Of a stretch of 64,000 nucleotides of DNA, positions 58,304 through 64,000 are shown one piece after another (position 1 is the first letter of the stretch; each line of letters starts with the position of its first letter). The notes under the pieces were generated by a model. That model searched no databases. It saw only the letters and a list, made by a program, of their open reading frames with translations, and was not told the origin of the DNA. Origin of the DNA: Hyaloscypha bicolor E (lineage: Eukaryota > Ascomycota > Leotiomycetes > Helotiales > Hyaloscyphaceae); assembly GCF_002865645.1 (NCBI RefSeq), contig NW_020194518.1, positions 1,735,463-1,799,462 of the forward strand, read 5' to 3'. The translations under genes were made by a program, and so were the position numbers.

Positions 58304-59072
58304 TACATATTTCCTAGGTAGCCAATTACAAGTCGTCCCCATGATTCCAGGCGAGAAGGGGGAATGCGAGTATCAGCCGCGAAGCAGCTGCTCGTGGCTT
58401 TGAAAGGCCTCCACGAAGTTGGACTTGTGCATCGCGGTACTTCCCCATCCGCAATCGTCGTCCTAGAATTTTTCGGGGTTTTCGGTCTTTTCGGGGGTTT
58501 TTATCTTTCACACTAGATGCTAATCCAGCCTGCAGACCTTGACGAAGGGGCACTGATGTGGGAAATGCACTCCTCCCTGGCTGAGTAGGACACGGTGACT
58601 AAATACCAGCGGCTCGGCCGGCCAGAAAAGGTGTGTTGAAATTGGTACGCTACCATAGCTAGCTCACCAGTCCTTCCAGCACCAGGTTCAACCACTAATT
58701 TAGGGTTCTCCACTCTCATTTGTCATGCGTCACTCGCTGAGCTTACCAAGCTTACTAGTATATCGTCATTTTGATTACTTTTGATTTATCAGCTGATTAA
58801 TAATGTATCGGAGAAAGCGGGCTCGGCATCACCGGTATCGCGAAGGGTAGTGGGAATAAATCCCTTACTTTGGACACTTTTCCTCTGTTTTTACACTTCA
58901 CTCTCCTGTATCTAGTCATTCTACAGATTGTCAAACTCCAATATATCGATTTTCCATCAATAAATCGATCACTTTCCAATAAGGTGCTTCTCCGTGATTA
59001 CCTCTGGAAGCGGGGCGAGCTCGCGGAGCAGGTGACTATCCCCTTGGACTTACTTACTTACTTGGGAGCAAG
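58304..59072. other. Spacer between MITE and kinase relic
   Basis: Minus-strand frames (58553-58326, 58719-58513) have no recognised domain. A CT-rich, leader-like plus-strand stretch lies near 58870-58920 upstream of the kinase relic. Confidence 0.3.
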
Positions 59073-59561
59073 TTCTACCTAGTAGATTTCGGCCTTACGA
59101 TCAAAGATGGAACCTCGGTGCGCATCAAACAGCAAGCACCTTACTGCTTCTGTGCCCCGGAGAGGCTTCAGAACGCAGATTCAAGCTTTGCAAGCGCAAG
59201 CGACATGTGGAGTTACATGTGCCTCTTTGCAGCTCTGTATCTTGGCTACAACGTTTTCTACGGCAACGAGGGCGGGTCGACGGCGTTCAGCTGGGTCGAA
59301 CAGCTGTATGTGCGCGATGCCTGAGCAGTGGAAGGAAAGTTTTGGTGGCTAAAGGAAGTCAATGATGCTTGGTACGATCACACAACGACTCCTGATCCTG
59401 AGAGAGACTTTGCATATGGGATCGCACGAATGCGACCTGAGGCCAGCCAAGCTGAACGAGAGCTCGTTCTATCTGTTATGCACAAAGCGTTCTGCTATTT
59501 GCCCGAACGTCGCATAACCGCGGAACAGCGTTGCCGGATTCATCGTTTAGAGCCATCATAG
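59073..59561 (+). pseudogene. C-lobe relic of a protein-kinase-like gene
   Basis: The plus-strand frame reads FYLVDFGLTIKDGTS, with the DFG metal-binding motif, then YCFCAPERLQ (APE motif) and SASDMWSYMCLFAAL (the D-x-W-S helix of the C-lobe). At 59322 an in-frame TGA interrupts the same frame, which then continues as VEGKFWWLKEVNDAWY to a stop at 59559-59561. No glycine loop, VAIK lysine or HxD loop was found upstream. The TGA could be a mutated CGA or TGG codon. The C-terminal part (RDFAYGIARMRPEASQAER) resembles fungal-specific kinase-like proteins. Confidence 0.6.
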
Positions 59562-60013
59562 AGATATATCAGTGTTGAGCGTATTAGGTTCAATGGTGCT
59601 AAGCAGGGGTCAGAGCTGGAGGCAAGTCGAGAATCAATGGCAATTTTGTGTTCATAGTCATAATGTCGTTCTCTGCTTCGTACCTGCACTAGAAACTTCA
59701 TTCTTGTGGTTGCCTCAGCATTGGTTTTACATAGGCCCTGAATACCCAACTTCCGACTCAACTCTAGCCACTTAAATGTGGCTACTGGGTTGCGTTCCTT
59801 TCATTTATATAGTTCATTGGCTATACTCATGAGCTGATATCAATAGTATAAAATTCTTGGTTGAAACCAGGATCGTGGATACAGAACAAAGCCTATAAAA
59901 AAAGACTAAAATGCAGTTTATGTAGTGGCTACTGAAGATGAAGATGGTGATGGTGATGGTGATGGCGATAATGGCGATAAAGTGCGCCGTTTGATTTGTG
60001 CTTGCTAAATCAC
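59562..60013. other. Spacer between kinase and HET relics
   Basis: No gene is recognised. It contains a short GGTGAT tandem repeat. Confidence 0.4.
59942..59980 (+). repeat. Microsatellite (GATGGT)n
   Basis: GATGGTGATGGTGATGGTGATGG, then a degenerate continuation, lies in the spacer. Confidence 0.85.
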
Positions 60014-60775
60014 CTAGCAAATGTGAAAGTCCTGCAACGGATCTGGGGCTATATCTTCTCGAATGGTCGACTTGTCGATACTCTCAAAGGCTTCGCCTTG
60101 CATGAGTCCGTAAACATATGACTCCCCAATTAACTTGAAGCTTTTTTCAGTTCCCTTGCAGCAATCCCCAACGTGCCTCAGAACGTACGGTACCCCAGCA
60201 CCTAGGAAACAGCACACAGTAACTCCTACTTCAACATGCTTTGGAACAACACCGAAGTATCCGCGGTCGGTTAACACGAGCTGCCGACCGCTGCAGAAAT
60301 GCGTCATTTTCTCGCACATGTCATTGTCGGTCTCTGCAGTAGGACATCGAATCGGGATCCTCCAGACTGGGCGGCTTATCAATATGGCATGCTTGTCAAT
60401 CTCGTTCGTCCGAGGCCTCCACTTCTGTAATGCAGGTTGCTTGGCAGGACCCCTGGGATTCTGAGTCTTGTATCTTCGACGATCGGACACAAATTGAGCC
60501 AAGTCACCGGTCTCTATTGGCTTATATTTGATTTTGGATCTGATATTAATGTCCTTGCTCAGTTGGCGGATGGTATCAATTGCAACGCCGCGGACCTTGA
60601 GCTCAGCAGTACCATCGGTGATGTGTAACACTTTGGCACGGTATCGGTACTGACGCTGGCTGAAAGCTGATAGCACACGCCGCCAAGCCCAATCATCCAT
60701 TCTTCGCGGATAGAGAGACTCCAATCTGGTACCCATGATGGCAAATCAACGAGAGTCGAGCCCTCTTTCAAGCAA
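60014..60775 (-). pseudogene. C-terminal relic of a second HET gene
   Basis: One minus-strand frame begins EGSTLVDLPSWVPDWSL, the conserved motif just after the HET domain in many HET proteins. About 100 nt later the homologous reading continues in another frame (YRAKVLHITDGTAELKVRG, VAIDTIRQLS). It ends with the typical C-terminal block: RQLVLTDRGYFGVVPKHVEVG, VCCFLGAGVPYVLR and FKLIGESYVYGLMQGEAFE. The N-terminal HET domain itself is absent upstream. The gene is both truncated and frameshifted. It is not the missing end of the neighbouring HET gene, which has its own C-terminus. Confidence 0.7.
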
Positions 60776-63524
60776 GGCAGAAATCATAGACTAAATGCTG
60801 ATAAAAGAAATGTCGCTATTTCAATATATACTTATTCTATTATAAAGGGGTAATCAGCTTGCAGTCTCTCCGCATTTGCATCTGCCAGAATAGGGAGTAG
60901 CGCGAAGATCTTGTCTCGTGGGTCCGTCGCTACAGAAGTCCGATTTTTGCAGAGCAAAGGCAGTAGATCCCTCCGAGCGGTATATGTGCGGGTCCTGTGA
61001 CGATAGTCGAGAAGTAAGACTTATCGGAGTATGTGGCTAGCGTAGATAGATGGAACATTCGTAGATAAGTATGTCTAGATGAGATAGATGAAAGACCGCA
61101 GGTAGAATGGGTTGGTGAGCAAATCAGTGCGTTGCCTAACGAAGCCCAACTTCATGATTCTGTGCGCACAGGCTATTAAGCGTGCATTTTCGGCTTCACT
61201 CAAAAATAGTCCGCCTAATTAATCGTACTCTATCCTAGCTCTTACTACGCTACCGCCCCTCGCTTTCACCTATTAGAAAGACTATGAGATTTCTACTAAA
61301 TATAAGGAGGCAATACGCTAGCTTTATTACTTTAATAAAGTCTCGGTTGATACATTAATAATATATTATAAATCTAATAACATTATAATTAACAAGATTC
61401 TAAGATACTTATGTAGTCCCACAGATGTGGCCCGGAGACAAATTCCACAACGAGGCCTACACGAAAGCGTCTCAGAACAGTTGGCGACACCAGGAATACA
61501 AAAGCACGGGCGGCCATAGAACAGTCAAATCAAGCACCGGCAGTAGCGCTCAGTTATGTAGGATTTGGAAGACTTGTACTAACGCTGCGGCAGCACCCTG
61601 ATGTGCAACGCGGCAGCGGATGGGAGTACTGGACAGAACTAATACTCGCGCACCCTAGAGCAAATGGCAGTACTGCACCTCCATCACTAAGTACCACTAG
61701 AACAAAGGCAAAGAGAGCTGGATCGACAAACAGCGATAATAGAAAACGCTGACTAGACACGGTCAAACACACTTAGACCTGCCAATACAGCAGCTCTGCT
61801 ACGCCCGACACCTCCTCTCACACACTCGGCGCCTCTTCCACACCCTACACAGCCCTTAACAAAAGAAGAACAAGGAGTAAAATTGCAGGCCTACAGAACA
61901 AAAATCAACAACGAACTGAACTAGTGCGAGGACACAAAGTTGAGGCGCGAAAACTAAGGGAAGTTAGGGGAGAAGATTTAGCAAGGGAGACGCGGTAATG
62001 CGGATCAAAGACGGTCAAACGAGAAGCTCAATGGCAAGAAATAGTGCGGAAATGCGGGGCAGCTGCTGGTGAAGGCGAAGCTCAAAGAGATGCAACGGAA
62101 GCGGCGGAGAGAGTACAATTTGTAGAAAAGACTGTGAAAGAGCTTTCAATAACCAAAAGGAGCCCCAGCAGTGGGGTTTAGATGTTGTACGAGTGGAACT
62201 GCGCGGGGTGGAATAGTGAGGAATAGATTGATACGGAATCGACATTCTGGATTTGGTGTTTGAGATTTGAGAGGATACGTTTGTTCCTGGTTTGCGGCTG
62301 GGGTGTGGGGGTGGTATATTGTTGAGTGTTCCCCTTGAAACAGGTCTGGGTGTCTAAATTGTCCTCGAAGTACCAATCAAGCGCTGCTCTACAAACTTGG
62401 TGAAAATTCTGACTACCTTAACGATACAAATCCTTCGGGGTGAAGTATGTACCGTATCATGCATGAAGAGTGTTTAATAGCGCGCTGCACTTCCACCAAG
62501 AACGATTAATACTTTGACCGAAAAAAAAGCTTGGCCTAAAAACTGAGGGCTACCCACGAAAATCTGGCCAGAAACTACAGGAGAATATTATACGCATGGC
62601 CGCTGATCATTATCGCGGTTCAAAGAAAAATGCACTAGCACTGACCGGCAACAGAAAAGATGGGCTAGAAATGCCAGACCGACAGCCTGGCATCAGGTGA
62701 TGTGCTAGATAGGACTGACTGATCGGGATCAACAATCCTCCGGTAATAAGACCACTCAGTCAAAGCATGAATCAGACCAAGTTGCATAACAAGAGCGAGC
62801 TGGTAAATAAGAAATCAACCAAGATCATCTCACCGGATAGATGATATTTCCCATCGGACGGACTATCCCAACGCAGTCCATCCACAACTCCCCACTGTTG
62901 CACATCGCGCCCGCCTTACCAGACCCACATATAACCCAAACTGCATGTTTCCACACCCATTCGTATCATCTGCATTTCCCCAGACCTGCATCTTCCCTAA
63001 AAAGGGAAGACTCGTGTCTCACGTGACGCAAAACCCCGGGTTCAGGAACAGCCGAGACACTTGAACACCTAGTTTATTGACCGGATAAGCCTGTTCTGAC
63101 TTCTCGGGCCATTTTCTCTTGAATTTAGATTGGTATCCGGAAGGTACCGGCTTTGGAGTGTGTCCTTCATTTTCGTGGAGGCAGTGTATGTGAGCGATCA
63201 TCAGTGGGCGTTCCACATCTCCTCTGATTCGTCAAGGAACGTGAGGAAATATTGGGAGGCGTTGGATGGGATCAACAGCTCCCGAAGCCCCATGGGGCCG
63301 TGTCTCTTCGATCCTGTGAGAAACGTGGTGATTGGGAGTCGCTGCCGTCATCGTACCACGGGGCTGGGAGGGAGCTCGTTGTTCCGTTGCTAGGGGGAAT
63401 TACCCGCTGCACATATAGGCTGAGTGCGCATTCTTGCGATTCCGATCTATTGTTAGCCGCAACTTCGAAAAGCACTTCTTTGTCTCGAACCCAGTCAATT
63501 GATCTCACCTCGATTCAAATAGAA
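60776..63524. other. 2.7-kb degenerate region, possibly old transposon DNA
   Basis: Around 61285-61510 the plus strand reads, with stops, YEISTKYKEAIR and VSVDTLIIYYKSNN, which vaguely recalls a transposase helix-turn-helix, but I cannot assign it. Between 61430 and 62250 there is stop-riddled, moderately GC-rich DNA that may be a decayed repeat. From 62840 the DNA looks like an ordinary promoter region; a TCACGTGAC palindrome lies at about 63019-63027. Confidence 0.3.
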
Positions 63525-64000
63525 ATGCATCAATCGTTGATTTCTCTGCTTGCGTTGGCGGCGTGTGTTAATGCGGGGACACCGCATATCATTGATGTGG
63601 GAAAGGGTGGAGCTCTTACATTCAGCCCGGACTCTTTGACTGCAGCTGTTGGTGATACGTGAGTTATTCCAAATCTCTTCTTCGAAGCCAATTAAGGATA
63701 TGCTGACAATCCTGGCTACTGCAGGCTGGAATTCCATTTCTACAGTGGTTCTGGAGGCCACAGTGTCGCGTCGTCCACCCTCGAGAGCCCTTGCGTGCCA
63801 GCTCCCGACGCCTTCTTCTCGGGATTTCAAAAGGCAGACACCACGGGGGTACGTTTGCTCTAATTTGAAGTCCGTCGAATGTAAGCTGACATCGACGCAG
63901 GATACCACTTTCGTCGTAAATGTAACCTCAACCGACCCCATCTGGTACTACTGCTCCCTTTCCTCCCATTGCCAGGCTGGAATGGTTGGGGTTGTTAATC
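63525..64000 (+). CDS. Secreted plastocyanin-like cupredoxin (partial, runs off window)
   Basis: The start MHQSLISLLALAACVNA is a clear signal peptide. Three exons are visible: 63525-63658, 63725-63848 and 63901 to the window end. The mature part begins with a beta-rich segment (HIIDVGKGGALTFSPDSL), then LEFHFYSGSGGHSVASST with the first Cu-ligand His, and IWYYCSLSSHCQAGMVGVV, supplying the Cys, second His and Met positions of a type-1 copper site. This is the fungal extracellular 'serine-rich' cupredoxin group, usually GPI-anchored or secreted. The C-terminus, probably Ser-rich, lies beyond the window. Confidence 0.85.

Noticed and set aside
3178..63025. Recurring CACGTG palindromes (eleven noted, for example 3178, 6986, 15075, 18195, 53609, 63020)
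   Set aside because: A 64-kb window is expected to hold about 16 copies of any 6-mer by chance at even composition, so eleven noted sites are not an enrichment.
1..64000. CRISPR arrays, bacterial operons, rRNA genes
   Set aside because: None were seen; the intron-rich fungal gene structure makes CRISPR irrelevant, and no rRNA-like conserved blocks were noticed.

Overview
The window is nuclear DNA of a filamentous ascomycete (Pezizomycotina). Genes carry several short GT-AG introns of about 45-110 bp. The gene families are fungal: Zn2Cys6 regulators, HET proteins, a P450 and a plastocyanin-like secreted protein. One long AT-rich retrotransposon carries the transition-only decay typical of repeat-induced point mutation (RIP). 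A leotiomycete is possible, but I cannot fix the class from sequence alone. All coordinates come from reading by eye; splice sites were chosen by frame continuity and consensus.

Region 1 (0.5-14 kb) is a conserved housekeeping block: ER Hsp70 BiP/Kar2 (HDEL end), ribosome-rescue GTPase Hbs1, ESCRT-0 subunit Vps27 and a Doa4/USP8-like deubiquitinase. Vps27 and the deubiquitinase are divergent neighbours with about 750 bp between start codons. Both families act in endosomal sorting of ubiquitinated cargo.

Region 2 (14-33 kb) is mixed. It holds a small Arg-rich ORF, a decayed Zn2Cys6 regulator, an intact full-length ABCA-type transporter, a short bZIP protein, a PF11951-type regulator-like protein without a Zn2Cys6 cluster, a broken short-chain dehydrogenase and a single-exon secreted LRR-like protein.

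Region 3 (33.5-41.8 kb) is one Ty3/Gypsy element on the minus strand, with two 291-bp LTRs and RT and integrase relics full of stop codons. The two LTRs differ only by transitions, and the side that is mutated switches part-way along.

Region 4 (42-61 kb) is accessory. It holds a SesB-like hydrolase fused to ankyrin repeats, a Cys-rich single-pass membrane protein with a heptad tandem repeat, a Harbinger-like MITE with TAA target duplication, a TMEM53/PaxU-like protein, a P450, a HET protein with a disturbed start, a mariner-like MITE, a kinase relic and a second, truncated HET relic. Together these look like a recognition/incompatibility-type neighbourhood that is turning over.

Region 5 (61-64 kb) is mostly degenerate and ends in a plastocyanin-like secreted protein that runs off the window. 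I found no clear new multi-gene system. The best leads are the hydrolase-ankyrin gene, the HET gene with two competing start structures, the mosaic LTR pair and the divergent endosomal gene pair.
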